Source: Globodera rostochiensis (taxonomy: Eukaryota; Nematoda; Chromadorea; Rhabditida; Heteroderidae). From it: a stretch of DNA of 64,000 bases. Of the stretch, positions 1 to 10,105 are shown piece by piece (position 1 is the first letter of the stretch; the number at the start of each line of letters is the position of its first letter). Under the pieces are notes generated by a model. The model saw nothing but the letters and a program-made list of their open reading frames with translations, had not been told where the DNA came from and ran no database searches. A program made the translations under genes and the position numbers. Location of the stretch: the NCBI GenBank assembly GCA_018350325.1, contig JAEVLN010000003.1, positions 207,985-271,984 on the forward strand, read 5' to 3'.

Positions 1-145
1 TCAGAAATGACACCGAGACCGAGAAATGACACCGAGACCGAGAAATGACCCCGAGACTCAAGAACCGAGACACAAAAAAAAACAAGAAATTTTTCGACTC
101 GAGAACCAAGACCGAGACTCTCGAGCATCCCTAGTAACAAGATGA
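1..145. repeat. Short tandem repeat and end of a CGAGA-rich dispersed element
   Basis: The first 60 bases are about three imperfect copies of a 21-base unit (GAAATGACACCGAGACCGA). They run into a stretch with CTCGAG palindromes ending in TCGAGCATCCCTAGTA. The same terminal motif, or its reverse, recurs at about 3190-3211, 29165-29277 and 36130-36231, so this looks like one end of a dispersed non-autonomous element. The other end may lie outside the window. Confidence 0.5.
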
Positions 146-2240
146 CGAAGTTTTTTTCCAAACCAAAAAAAAATTGTTCTAAAAATTTGTTGGCTAGTTG
201 TCTAACGTTTTTTTCATTCAAAAATTTACGTATGAGAGGAAATAATCCCTTTTTATGATGGAAAGCAACCGGGAAAATTACCTATTTATATTCTTGACAA
301 AAAAAATAAAATAAAAAATAAAACGCACCGGCGGCAGTCTTTGCTTGCACCTCCTTACCCCCCGCTGGTTCATCTCCTCCGTGTTCTGTTGCAATTTTGT
401 CTCGCTCGCCCGATGTGCCCGCCGCAGCTCCGATACCGGTGCTTGAAGTTGTTGGCGGCATTAGCGTTTGTTGGCGTTCTAATTGAGCAATTCTGTCCCG
501 CAAAAGACGCACTTCGTCGGAAGGGTCCAAATTATTGGCAAAGGTTGGCCACAAATGTTCTGAAAATAGTGTCTGTCAATTACCTATTTTGTTTTGTTAA
601 TAATCGATTTTTGTACCCTGATCAGCTGTTATGTCGTCGCCTCCATTGATTGATTCGGCCGAAAGTGGCATGTTAATTGACGTTAAAATCTGATAAGATT
701 TTGTTTTAATTAAATTAACATTTAATTATTTGATTTGTGATTTGTGATTTAATTTTAAAATGAGATAGTCCACTCTAACGCTGGACAAGAACCAGACAAC
801 AATTTTCACATTACATAAATTATAAATGGATAGGGGGCATTTGCAGACATTTTGGACAAGATTGTGTAGTTTATGCCGCCGGCATAATTTGGTTACCCGT
901 ATTTAAAAAAATGTAAAATGAATTAATATTTAAAAATCATAGATTTAAAATCATGGATGTTGTCAGATCAATAAAATATTATATTATTTGTGATCAGCAC
1001 CCTTGAAATCCCAAATATGATGTTTTCAGCGGATTTCGGCGATGCCGATAAGCGCCGCCGAGAAGAATTTTCCAATTTGATGAAATTTAAATTTTTGAAA
1101 TAACGAATTGTTAAGAAAATTGGACCAAAAATTACAAATTCTGCAAAATAAAAAGGTCCCCCTTATGGGGGTTTTTAGCCACACAGTGGGGAGGGGGCCC
1201 TGGCCCCCTGGCTATTGCCCTGATACAAAACAAAGGCTTTTAGGCTTAAATTCGCGAGCTTTTTCTTTAAATTTTAATTTCTAAAATGACAAATGTTTAA
1301 ATAAATAAAAATAAATTGATTTGATGAACTTCATTTTATATTAACTGAAAGTTGGGATTATCTTATAATATTTGAATGGACGTTGCCTTGGGCAAATATG
1401 TTGACCCAAAAATGGGGGATGGACGAACATTCACGTTTGGGAATTAATCTTATTTTATCATAAATTGAATTTTTATTTGCTCCAAGCAAAATGTTGACCC
1501 AGATGACATTTAGTGTAATAATTAAAGATCGGATTTATATTAACTAAAAGAAATGAAATATTGACGTAAAATGTCGATGTACTGTAAAATCAACTACCGT
1601 CGAATTCACATACCGTATTTCCTCTATTAGAACCCCCCCCCCCCCCTCTAATAGACCCCCCCCCCTTTCTGAGGGGGGTTGAAAAATAGAACCCCCGGGG
1701 GTTCTAATAGAGGAAATACGGTATTTAGGCCTTCATTACTACAGATCGGGTTTTCATGTTTTTTTGCGAATAGGTTATCATGAGCATGAGAGGCTCCATG
1801 AAGTTTGTGGACCGGGAAGAAATTTAAAAAAATTTCCTGACTTATTTTTACATTATTGCTTAGAATTTAATTTTTTTTTTCGACAAACAAAAGTATTGAG
1901 GCGGTAAACCCAACTCATCACCAATCAAGATCGGGGCTCAGATTTCAACAGATCACCTCAATAACCGGTAAGCATGCAAGCTAAATGATGATATGCAAAA
2001 ATTAACAATGTGTGACATTTTTTCATACAAATTTTATGAATTTAAATTAGAAAAATTACGAGAATTTTTTTTTCAGAAATGCCGACATGCGAACAAAGTA
2101 AGAGCTGGAGGGGCGGAGGGAGGGGGCAATTTTGCCAAAAAGCTTTTTTTGTTGTAAAATTGTCCCCTGCGGCGCCTATCACCGGTACTATGAGGCGCGC
2201 AACTCTGACATAAAGAGAGTTTCAACTCAACATTTTCAAG
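146..2240. other. Gene-free AT-rich stretch
   Basis: I see no supported gene here. Open frames at 282-649 are low-complexity and have no recognisable domain. The stretch holds a poly-C/poly-G hairpin element (1612-1722, listed separately) and a short GC-rich palindromic block near 1155-1215. The remainder is AT-rich DNA that could be intron of the GPCR whose last exon starts at 2241, or intergenic sequence. Confidence 0.5.
1612..1722. repeat. Foldback (MITE-like) hairpin element, ACCGTATT family
   Basis: Inverted ends ACCGTATTTCCTCTATTAG (1612-1630) and the exact reverse complement at 1704-1722 enclose C-runs and a G-run, so the whole 111 bp can fold into one hairpin. Elements at 33171-33271 and 58008-58151 start and end with the related sequence ACCGTRTNCNCTCTTNTAAT, so this is a family. 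No coding capacity. The mobilising transposase is unknown. Confidence 0.7.
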
Positions 2241-2342
2241 GTGTACTTTCTGCACGGCATGATCGTGTTCAACTCGGTGATCAACCCGTACCTGTACGGC
2301 CTCTGCGGCGGGCTGTGCCGACAGAGGCGAAGGGATTCATAG
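2241..2342 (+). CDS. Terminal exon of a rhodopsin-family GPCR (TM7 and tail), partial
   Basis: After an acceptor ending TTTTCAAG, an open frame encodes VYFLHGMIVFNSVINPYLYG followed by a short basic tail (LCGGLCRQRRRDS) and a TAG stop at 2340-2342. NSVINPYLYG is the canonical TM7 NPxxY motif of class A GPCRs, and the basic Cys-containing tail fits helix 8. I cannot identify the preceding exons. They may lie beyond a long AT-rich intron, outside the window, or be lost, in which case this is a pseudogene fragment. It is unrelated to the GPCR at 33.6-38.4 kb, whose TM7 reads NWILYG. The family call is firm; ligand class is unknown. Confidence 0.7.
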   Translation: MYFLHGMIVFNSVINPYLYGLCGGLCRQRRRDS

Positions 2343-2540
2343 GCATTCTTTTTGTTGTTTAGCCGCTCGATCTCAAACAATGAAACATTGCGACGCCATC
2401 CATTCATTCATTCATTAGGCCCATAAAACCTATTTATTGTCACCAAAATGTTGTAATATATTTTTTATTGTATTTTAATGATTTGATGTTTAAAATTATT
2501 TTCATTTAAAGTTTTAACTCATATAAAGAAAAGGGTAGTC

Positions 2541-2862
2541 AGGTTGGCATCCCGACCCCTGACGATTTTGGATCAATCCCCGACCCCGACAGTGCCTTCC
2601 CCGACAACCCCGACTATTTGTTCTTCCCCGACCTTTCAACCCCTCAACCCCGATCCCGACTTTTTCCATCCCGAACGTCGGGAGTGCGAACTAGAGTCCG
2701 GACCCAAAACCCAAAACGTAAAAATTTTTTGAAATTTTACCAAAAGTTTTTTGGTTTTGGATTTTGGGTCAACTTGGAGTAAAACCCAAAAAAAAACCAA
2801 AACCCAAAACCAAAAAATTTTTGGGATTTGGGTCCAAGTTTCCGGTCTCTAGTGCCAACCCT
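2541..2862. repeat. Nested foldback elements with AGGTTGGCA and CTAGAGWCCGG ends
   Basis: The outer ends are AGGTTGGCA at 2541-2549 and TGCCAACCCT at 2853-2862 (inverted). The left arm is rich in CCCCGACC. Inside it, 2691-2852 is a second foldback: CTAGAGTCCGG at 2691-2701 against CCGGTCTCTAG at 2842-2852, with CCAAAACCCAAAA / TTTTGGGATTTGGGTCC arms. A left end of the outer type recurs at 34860. The arrangement suggests one element inserted into another. Confidence 0.55.
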
Positions 2863-2954
2863 AGTTCAAACAATTAATGGGGAATGGGGGGGGGGCGTCT
2901 GTGCTGTTGTTGTCCACATTGTCAAGCATTATCGCCCGTTTCTTCTGACGCCGC

Positions 2955-3160
2955 ACCATTCTTTCAGCGCCTTGCCGGAACTCGCCATGGCTGCCTCCAC
3001 GCCGGCTGCCTCATCTGCGGGCATTGACCGGCGCGCTTGGGCCAAGAGACGAGCCGGTTTTAAGCGCGGCTCAGCCCGGACACATTGTTTGATTTTGTGG
3101 CGTAATGCCTCAGACTGCAAACCGATCAAAATTACAATGAAAAAAAAAATCAAAAACCGC
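2955..3160 (+). other. Possible coding exon, unrecognised
   Basis: A TTCTTTCAG acceptor-like site precedes a GC-rich stretch with an open frame (ALPELAMAAST... through RRAWAKRRAGFKRG). Composition resembles the exons elsewhere in the window more than the flanking AT-rich DNA, but no domain is recognisable and no partner exon is evident. It could be a tail exon of a neighbouring broken gene or chance. Confidence is low. Confidence 0.2.
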
Positions 3161-3169
3161 CCGTCCAAT

Positions 3170-3620
3170 GTTCAAGAGACTCGGTACATTTGAGTCTCGA
3201 ACATCCCTACTTCGTTAGAGCCCGGACGGTTGAGATTCTCGATCGAAATCTTGCGACATTTTGATCGAGATTTTTCAGGATTCTCGATCAAAATCTCGAT
3301 CGGTCCGGTTCGGTCGGACCGAAGAATTCCCAGGAACCGCCAACCCTACAACATGACACGGACTTCTTGCTTTTGTGGCTCAGGGGGATGTGTGTGCGCC
3401 TTTGGCACCCGGGTGCCGGCCATGTACTAGGAATGTTTCCGGATGACAAAAACGCAAACCCGGAATTCAGGATCCAAATTAGGGATGTACAAGACTCAAA
3501 ATTTACCGATACTCAAGAACAGAGCTGCCCAAGCACTCAACAACCGTGATGACCCCGAGACTCGACTCGGGCCCCCCAAAAAATCTAAGAAATTTCTCGA
3601 GTCGAGACTCGAGAACATCC
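3170..3620. repeat. Cluster of CGAGAATCTCG-type dispersed repeats
   Basis: Two or three fragments of palindrome-rich elements lie here: ATTCTCGATCGAAATCT and relatives at 3233-3310, and CGAGTCGAGACTCGAG at 3598-3613 with CGAGACTCGACTCGGG nearby. Related sequence occurs at 31855-32095, 35600-35705, 39490-39545, 47025-47150 and 49918-50100. No coding evidence. Confidence 0.5.
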
Positions 3621-3673
3621 ATTCCCCAACTGATTCTATTATTAGTTTCCCACCACCTTCAAGCCAAAGGCAA

Positions 3674-3851
3674 GTGCCGCCCTTATGCGTTTTTCCGGAC
3701 TGGAATTGTACAATGGCACGACGTTCTGCTTCCTGCTGGTGGTGGTCGCCTTGGTCTGCTGGGACTACGGCCGGTTCAACAACCGCCGCCATGTCCTTGT
3801 TGTCATCATGTGGATCATCACCAATATGTTGTTGTTGTTCAATGTCCAAAT
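3674..3851 (+). CDS. Candidate exon encoding two membrane helices, unrecognised
   Basis: An open frame beginning near the ATG at 3685 encodes a polar start (MRFSGLELYNG), then a hydrophobic helix (TTFCFLLVVVALVCW), a charged loop (DYGRFNNRRH) and a second helix (VLVVIMWIITNMLLLFN). GC-rich third positions and the sharp drop to AT-rich DNA on the 3' side make it look like a real exon. A possible acceptor lies at 3670-3672 and possible donors at 3851 and 3866, but none is clear. A second GC-rich open stretch at 4236-4325 could belong to the same gene. Two-helix exons occur in many membrane protein families, so I do not assign one. Confidence 0.35.
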
Positions 3852-4159
3852 TGATGTTGATTTTGGTCAAATATTTTTGATTGCGATTCATTTTTCTGTT
3901 GGAAGGATTTTGCGTGTACGAAATCGACGCAAAAAACAGCTCCATGACGTTTCACACCCTAAGGCCAAAACGGACATTTCACACCCTAATTTGTAAGACC
4001 AAAACGGATTGTGTTAGGGTTTCACTGTTGTTGGTGAGAATAGTCCGCATCTATGGACGCCGTAAGCAGCAAAAATGTGAATTATTCTCTTTTTTTTTCT
4101 TTTGCCTTAGCATCTTTTATACATTTAAATGTAACCAAAATTTGTCATTTTTTCGTTGG

Positions 4160-4910
4160 CCAAAATGAACATTTTGGGCGGGGGGGGGGGGGGAATTCCG
4201 TAAGCCGCTGACTGCTGGTGGTGACATTACGTGGCTTTGACATTTGTTGGGGCAGCGACAAGCAACGCAACGCGTGGCAATTGGAAAAGAGCCGCAGCCC
4301 GAAGATTTTTCGGCAGGATGCCTAAGCCAAAAAGTCGATTTTTAGGAGGTGCATTTTCCGTTATCACTGCATTTTAAAGAATTCAGACTTTTATGAATGG
4401 CTGTGCCAGGGTTTTATTATGCCAACAATAGTTGCCCATTCCTTAAGAAGCCTTCAAATAAGCAGCAATATGGCAATTCGCTCCAGTTGATAAATTTGCT
4501 CCGACTCCCTCTCCGGGTCCCAGCTTTTTAAATTTTTCTCCAGCTTCTTCTTTTATTTGATGTAAAAGTTATTAAATAATTTGATTATTCACAAAATAAT
4601 TAATTCAATTCCACACAACCGGCATACTTAGCGGAAAAAATTTCGGAATACGTGTACCTCGCCAAATTGGACGAATATATATCAATCGACTCCACTCTAA
4701 GCCTAGCGTACGAATCCGTAAAAATTTTTAGTCGGAAACCATTTTGAAGCAAGTTATGAGCCCGGGACTGAAGTGTCTTTTGGCTGGGGACTCAGTTGTC
4801 CACTGACTAAAAAAGGGAAAAATCACTCATACTGGCTTTCAAAATTACGAACGAAGATGGCGAGGTACACGTACTCCAAAATTTTACCTATTTAGCGATT
4901 GCCTAATATT
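4160..4910. other. Intergenic stretch with a poly-G tract
   Basis: Holds a G-run of about 14 at 4179-4193 and a GC-rich open segment at 4236-4325 (FDICWGSDKQRNAWQLEKS) that might be an exon but lacks clear splice sites or partners. The remainder is AT-rich without features I can support. Confidence 0.3.
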
Positions 4911-5412
4911 ATGAATTCCGAAATGCCCCCTCCCTCGAATTCCTCTCCGACGCTGAAAATGAGGAAGAAGAGGAAACGGAAGGAGAAGCGGAAGAAGATG
5001 AAGATGGCGATGGACAGCACAAAAGAGGAAGGCAGTGGAAGCACCAAGCAATTGCATGCACTACAATCGTTTGCGCGGGACAACTCGCCATTTGCCAGAG
5101 ACGTTGCGTTTCTACCAACTCTGGAAAACCCGAAGTTTCGGCGCGGCGCAATCACATTGGAGGTAGTCGGGACAGCTATTTCTTGAAAGGAAATTTTATC
5201 CCTGCAGACAATCCTCGAGCTGCACAAAGGCGTCATGGAAGCAGATGGCCAAAATGAGGCGGCTGGCCAACTCCGTACATGCAATGTGTCAGTGGGCAAA
5301 CACCGCCCAATTGACCACTCCCAAGTCGAAGCCAAGATGCTGACGTTTGTGCATTGGCTCGATGAGACGATTGTGTTGGGGGAAAAGGGCGCAAGAGCCC
5401 AACATCGCCCTA
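4911..5412 (+). other. Coding-like GC-rich segment, unrecognised
   Basis: This segment is markedly more GC-rich than its flanks and ends at a good donor (CCCTA/GTGAGTG, 5412/5413). One frame from 4911 begins MNSEMPPPSNSSPTLK and then a lysine/arginine-rich run. Another frame gives an acidic run followed by a different sequence. A third, opening after TTATCCCTGCAG (to 5208), reads TILELHKGVMEADGQNEAAG on to 5412. Two exons separated by a short intron ending at 5208 is one reading. No family is recognised, so I list it as possible coding sequence only. Confidence 0.3.
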
Positions 5413-5888
5413 GTGAGTGTTTAAAAGAGACAAAAAAAACATAAAAATGTTCATTTAAAGAAAAAAAGGAATTTCATTTTGTTTTGTTGTGGATTTTCAT
5501 GGTTAATTTAAAATTCTAAATTCTTTAATAAATAAAATTTTATTTAAACAAAAATGATAAAAGCCATATACAAGAATGAGGGCCCAACCGCCGTCAAAAC
5601 AGTGAATCCACGGCAATACCATGGGAAATGACGCAAATTCACGAAAGAAAAAACATTGAAAATTAATCCATTCACATATATTTGTTCCTCCTCCGACAAA
5701 TAAATCTTAACCCATACTAAGTCAGTCGCGTACGAATATTTTTTTTTGAATCTTTTTTGATTTTTTATTGACACGAAACTCTTAGTGGAAACAGAAAAAC
5801 AAGAGAGAGAGAGAGAGAGAGAGAGTTTGGAAAATAGCATCATTGTTGATAATGAAAAGAAAAGCAATGCCATTGCTTTTGACCAATT

Positions 5889-5997
5889 TCATATTTTTTG
5901 TAAACAGTATTTCGACATATCCAAGGCTATAGTATAAATTTATTCACATTTTTTGTAAACAGTATTTCGACATATCAAAGGCTATAGTATAAATTTA
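5889..5997. repeat. Direct repeat of about 50 bp
   Basis: The block ATTTTTTGTAAACAGTATTTC...GGCTATAGTATAAATTT occurs twice head to tail (about 5892-5942 and 5948-5997) with two small differences. It lies about 100 bases upstream of the Helitron-like reading frame at 6091. It could be a promoter duplication or a slippage product. Confidence 0.75.
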
Positions 5998-6090
5998 AAA
6001 GTAGTTTTTATTTGCTAAATATCTTTTTAACTTTTAGCTGTAACAATAATTTGATTTAAGCGAACACAATAATAATATATTTTTTGACTA

Positions 6091-6794
6091 ATGGTTCGGA
6101 AAAAACAAGATTTTTCTGAGCAACAGCGCGGAGGCGACTATTCTTCAAATTATGTGGCTGAAATTGATACCAGTGAGAAGGGTTCATCGCTCCCTACAAA
6201 AGCTGTCAAAAAAACTGTTGAAAAGGTTCAAAGCTCCTTGAAAAAGCGGTCAAAATTAATGAGTGAAGGACAAGAACATTTAATTATAAGTTTGGATGAA
6301 TCTGAAGAAGAAAATCCAATCACTTTATTAGATATACAATCTACAAGTACGTCAGTTTATACAACAACAGAAAACACAAAAAAATAGCAGAACAATGGCG
6401 AAAAAGAAAAACTGAACAGACTAAAACTGAATTACAAAATTTTAGAGAGAGTGAGCAAAAAAGGGCACAACTTTGGCGTAAAAGGAAAACCGAAGAAAAT
6501 AAGTTTTACCTTGCAGCTAATGCCTCAAGCAATGCAAGTTTTTACGCTCTTAGTTCTTTTGATTTTAAGTGTCAAAAATGTTCTGCATTACATTTTAGAG
6601 AAGAGCGTCCAGGCTTAACGAAAGAAGGCGGTTTTATTAATTGTTGTAAGGATGGGCGTCTTCATTTTCTTGGAAATTTGATTGAAGAGTATCCTGACGA
6701 ATTGAAACAATTTTTTTCTCCAGAACATCCAAAAAACAAACAATTTTTGAAAAATATACGGCGATATAACAATGCTTTTGCAGTGTGTCCGTAT
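6091..6794 (+). pseudogene. Helitron-type replication protein, N-terminal remnant, broken
   Basis: The frame opening at ATG 6091 (MVRKKQDFSEQQRGG) runs 98 codons to a TAG at 6385. A second frame, shifted by two bases, is open across that point and continues to 6794. It encodes a basic Gln/Arg/Lys-rich segment (QWRKRKTEQTKTEL), then CQKCSALHFREERPG, then GGFINCCKDGRLHF and FLKNIRRYNNAFA. The order Cys-x2-Cys, paired Cys, and NIRxYNxxFA is that of the N-terminal zinc-binding part of Helitron-like proteins. The Rep motifs and helicase are absent. The similarity stops at 6794, exactly where a hAT-like element has inserted, and I see no continuation beyond it. The frame change lies in an A-rich run and may be an indel or an unrecognised intron. 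Confidence 0.65.
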
Positions 6795-7344
6795 CAGAGC
6801 TGGGCGAAACTCAAATTTTTTTTCCGACGAAACGAAACGAAAAAATTATTTTTTTCAACTTACGAAACGAAAACGAAACGAAATAAATTAATTTTCATTT
6901 TACGAAACGAAAACGAAACGAAAAAAATTAATTTTCATTTTACGAAACGAAAACGAAACGAAACTGCTAAAATTATACGAAACGAAACGAAACACGAAAC
7001 ACCCAAAAAGTAACGAAACACTAAATAAAACGAAACGAAACGAAATAAAATTTTTTGTTTAAAGTCTTGTTTTTTTTTTGCTAACATTGATGTTTAATCA
7101 AGATCAAAATTGAAAATGAGCAAGTTGTGGTGCAGAAATAGTTGTTTTTCAAGGCTTTCTACAGAAAGGCTTTTTCTCCGGTCATCCAAAGTAAATGTAG
7201 CCGTTGAAAAGAAGCGTTCACACTCACTGGTTGTCATCACAGCAGAATGATATTTGCGCACCAATGGAATAAACAGGGAGTACTTGGTAATCCTGTCTTT
7301 TACTGGTCCCGTTTTTTTTTGTTGTTTTAATGGAGGTTTTAAGA

Positions 7345-7815
7345 AATCCTCAGATGTACTCGGGGGTTATTGAGGTCGCTGATCACGAATATGACATCAT
7401 CTAATCTATGATTTCAACATCTAAGATTTTTGAAAAAAATCAAAAAATTTTCAAAGTCGCTAAAAGAGTGTTTCTAGGGGTACTCGGGCAAGTAGAATTC
7501 GAATCTGAGCTCCATTTCGACCAATTCGAACGCCGAAACCGAAATCAAACAATTTTCCAAAAAAATTAAAAATTTTCAAAAATTAATTTTGGCTTCAATA
7601 TCATTCAAAAAAAGCACAAAACTACAACAAAGTGGTCAGATTCGAATTCTACGTGCCCGAGTACCCCTAGAAACACTCTTTTAGCGACTTTGAAAATTTT
7701 TTGATTTTTTTCAAAAATCTTAGATGTTGAAATCATAGATTAGATGATGTCATATGATAAATCTGATATCATATTCGTGATCAGCAACCTAGATAACCCC
7801 GAGTACATCTCAGGA
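7345..7815. repeat. Long inverted repeat (foldback) inside the hAT element
   Basis: Left arm 7345-7502 reads AATCCTCAGATGTACTCGGG through AGTCGCTAAAAGAGTGTTTC and GGGTACTCGGGCA. The right arm, 7637-7815, is its reverse complement with few differences, plus a small extra segment near 7750-7775. The arms enclose about 130 bases of AT-rich loop. It is a self-contained hairpin, probably a separate foldback element nested inside the hAT-like insertion. Confidence 0.8.
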
Positions 7816-8000
7816 TTTACAAATGTAGCACAACAAAAGGGTCTCCCTTATGGTTTGTGATTTCGTCAGACCAAAAAATAAAATAAAAATTGTGAATTGT
7901 CATCTAAAATATTTGTTTTTAAATTGGAAAAAGTTAAAAGAATTTTAGAAGTGTTTACAACACTGTAAATCTTCAGAGAAAACAAACAAAAATGACTTAC

Positions 8001-8068
8001 ACAGTCGGGGATTTGAACCTCCACGTCCACTTCAACTCCAAGCTCTAACCACTAAACCACCAATCGAA
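8001..8068 (-). repeat. tRNA-derived (SINE-like) unit
   Basis: Read on the minus strand it contains an A-box-like TGGTTTAGTGG (8049-8059) followed about 30 bases later by a B-box GGTTCAAATCC (8009-8019), the internal promoter layout of tRNA genes. The T-arm stem pairs poorly, the spacing is too short for an intact anticodon arm, and no acceptor stem closes. I read it as a degenerate tRNA-derived sequence rather than a working tRNA gene. Confidence 0.5.
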
Positions 8069-8639
8069 TAAAATCTTTACCTAAAACCTCGATCTTTAGG
8101 GGTGCTTTTTCGTGGTTTTTTCGTGGAAAACTGGCTTTTACGAAACGAAACGAAACGAAAAAAGTTAAATTTCATTTTACGAAACGAAAACGAAACGAAA
8201 CAAAAAATTTTCTGCGAAACGAAATACGAAACGAAACAGTACTGAAAAAATCTACGAAACGAAACGAAACACGAAACGCCCAAAAAGTCACGAAAAACAC
8301 GAAACACGAAACGAAACGAAACAGTTTCGCCCAGCTCTGGTCCGTATGTTTGTCCTTTTTTGAACGGAATTTTTATTGACACGAAAACTTTTTTTGATGG
8401 GAGGGAGAAATAAGAGAGCAAAAAACGAAGAGAGAGAAGAAAGAGAGCGAGGGACATACTGTGTAGAGTTGTTATTGCTTTGTTAAAAACAAAAAAGTAA
8501 GGACATTTTTTACTTAGTAAACAGCTTCAACACAATAATAGAAATGTAACAAAAATCACGTCAAGAAGAATCCCGTATTCCCGTTTGTGGTAGAATTATT
8601 TTCAATAAAAGGGATTTATCTAAAAGTAATTATTTCTTA

Positions 8640-10005
8640 AAATCGAGTCAAGGGTCAGTGCAAATAAGTGTTAAGGCAAGTCAAGAGCCAAGGCATCAAG
8701 AGTTAAGGCAAGTTAAGAGCCAAAGCAAGTCAAACCAAGGCAGTCGAGCCAAGGCAGGTTAAAGCAGTCAAGAGTCTAGGCAACTCAAGAGTTAAGGCAA
8801 GTTAAGAGCCAAAGCAAGTCAAATCAAGGCTGTTGAGCCAAGGCAAGTCAAGAATTAAGGCAAGTCAAGGCCGAGCCAAGGCAAGTCAAGGCAGTCAAGA
8901 GTCTAGGCAAGTCAAGAGTTAAGGCAAGTCAAGGCAGTCGAGCCAAGTCAAGGCAGTCAAGAGTCTAGGTCAAATCAAGGCAAGAGTAAGAGACAAAGCA
9001 AGTCGAGATTCATTCACGAGCCAGGTCAAGAGTCAAGGCAGTCGAGCCAATGCAAGTCAAGAGCCAAGGTAAGTCAAAGCAAGTCGAGATTCAACGCAAG
9101 CCAAGAGTCAAATCAAGAGTCAGGGCAAAATCAAGGCAAGAGTAAAAGCCAAAGCAAGTAGATTCAATCACGAGTCAAGAAGAGTCAGAGCAAGAGTCAA
9201 GGCAAGTCAAGAGTTAAGCAAGTCAAGGCAATTCAAGAATCAAGGCAAGTCAAGAATCGAAGCAAGTCAAGAGTCAGGGCAGAGTCAAGGCAAGTCAAAA
9301 GTCAAATCAAGAGTCAGAGCAAGAGTCAAGGCAAGTCATGAGTTAAATCAAGGCAAGAGTAAAAGTCAAAGGAGTCAAGGCAAGTCAAAAGTCAAATCAA
9401 GGGTCAGAGCATGAGTCAAGGCAAGTCATGAGTTAAATCAAGGCAAGAGTAAAAGTCAAAGCAAGTTGAGATTCAATCACGAGTCAAGAAGAGTCAAAGC
9501 AAGAGTCAAGGCAAGTCAAGGTTAGGCAAGACAAGGGAAGTCAAGAATCAAGGCAATTCAAGAGTTAAGCAAGTCAAGAATTAAAACAATCGAAATTCAA
9601 CTCAAGTCAAGAGTCAGGGCAGAGTCAAAGGCAAGTCAAGAGTCAAAGCAAGTTGTAATTCAAGTCAAGAGTCAGGGCAAGCGTCAAAGCAAGTCAAGAG
9701 TCAAATCGAGGCAGGATTAAGAGTCAAAGCAAGTTGAGATTCAATCACGAGTCAAGTCAAGAGTGGGGGCAAGAGTCAAGTCAAGAATCAAGGCAAGTCA
9801 AGAGTAAGTGAGTCAAAAGTTATCAAGAGCCAAGGCAAGTCAAAAATTCAACGCAAATCAAGAGTCAGAGCAAGAGAAAGCAAGCCAAAAATCAAGGCAA
9901 GTCACGCGTCAGAAGAGCCAAGGCAAGTCAAAAATTCAACGCAAGTCAAGAGTCATGGCAAGTCAAGACTCAAAGAAGTTAAGAGTCAAGGCAACAGAAA
10001 AAATT
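8640..10005. repeat. Degenerate satellite, CAAGTCAAGAGTCAAGG type
   Basis: About 1.35 kb is built almost entirely of short imperfect words: CAAGTCAAG, AGTCAAGGCAAG, GAGCCAAGG, AGAGTCAGGG. There are higher-order repeats: a block containing GATTCAATCACGAGTCAAG recurs near 9164, 9470 and 9738. The array is strongly purine-skewed and has almost no stops in one frame, which explains the spurious 66-codon frame at 9808-10008. No gene. Confidence 0.9.
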
Positions 10006-10024
10006 TAAACAAAAAAAATAAAGA

Positions 10025-10062
10025 CAATAAAGAGCGGTTGGGTGCCGCGAAGCGGCAGCCAA
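10025..10062. other. GC-rich hairpin next to the satellite
   Basis: TGCCGC-GAA-GCGGCA (10042-10056) forms a tight stem-loop in an AT-rich neighbourhood, flanked by GAGCGGTTGGG and GCCAAACGCTC. The flanks can extend the pairing (GAGCG at 10030 with CGCTC at 10064). It could be a transposon end structure, but the downstream bases (CTCG) do not match the CTRR expected of a Helitron terminus. Confidence 0.5.
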
Positions 10063-10105
10063 ACGCTCGTATTATCACTATATTGATTGGACATAAGGGT
10101 AAACA

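Larger units (their letters stand above)
6795..8339. mobile_element. Non-autonomous hAT-like DNA transposon with perfect 8-bp TSD
   Basis: The ends are a perfect 16-bp inverted repeat, CAGAGCTGGGCGAAAC (6795-6810) and GTTTCGCCCAGCTCTG (8324-8339). They are flanked by identical 8-bp direct repeats GTCCGTAT (6787-6794 and 8340-8347), the signature of hAT transposition. Both subterminal regions are arrays of CGAAACGAAA-type units (about 6825-7050 and 8138-8322), inverted relative to each other. The interior holds a long palindrome (7345-7815) and a tRNA-like unit (8001-8068). No transposase is encoded, so movement would need help in trans. It is inserted in the Helitron remnant and is therefore younger than it. 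Confidence 0.9.

Noticed and set aside
10025..10075. GC hairpin considered as the 3' end of the Helitron at 6.1 kb
   Set aside because: The bases after the hairpin do not give the CTRR terminus, and the hAT insertion and satellite intervene. No 5' TC end was found to pair with it.
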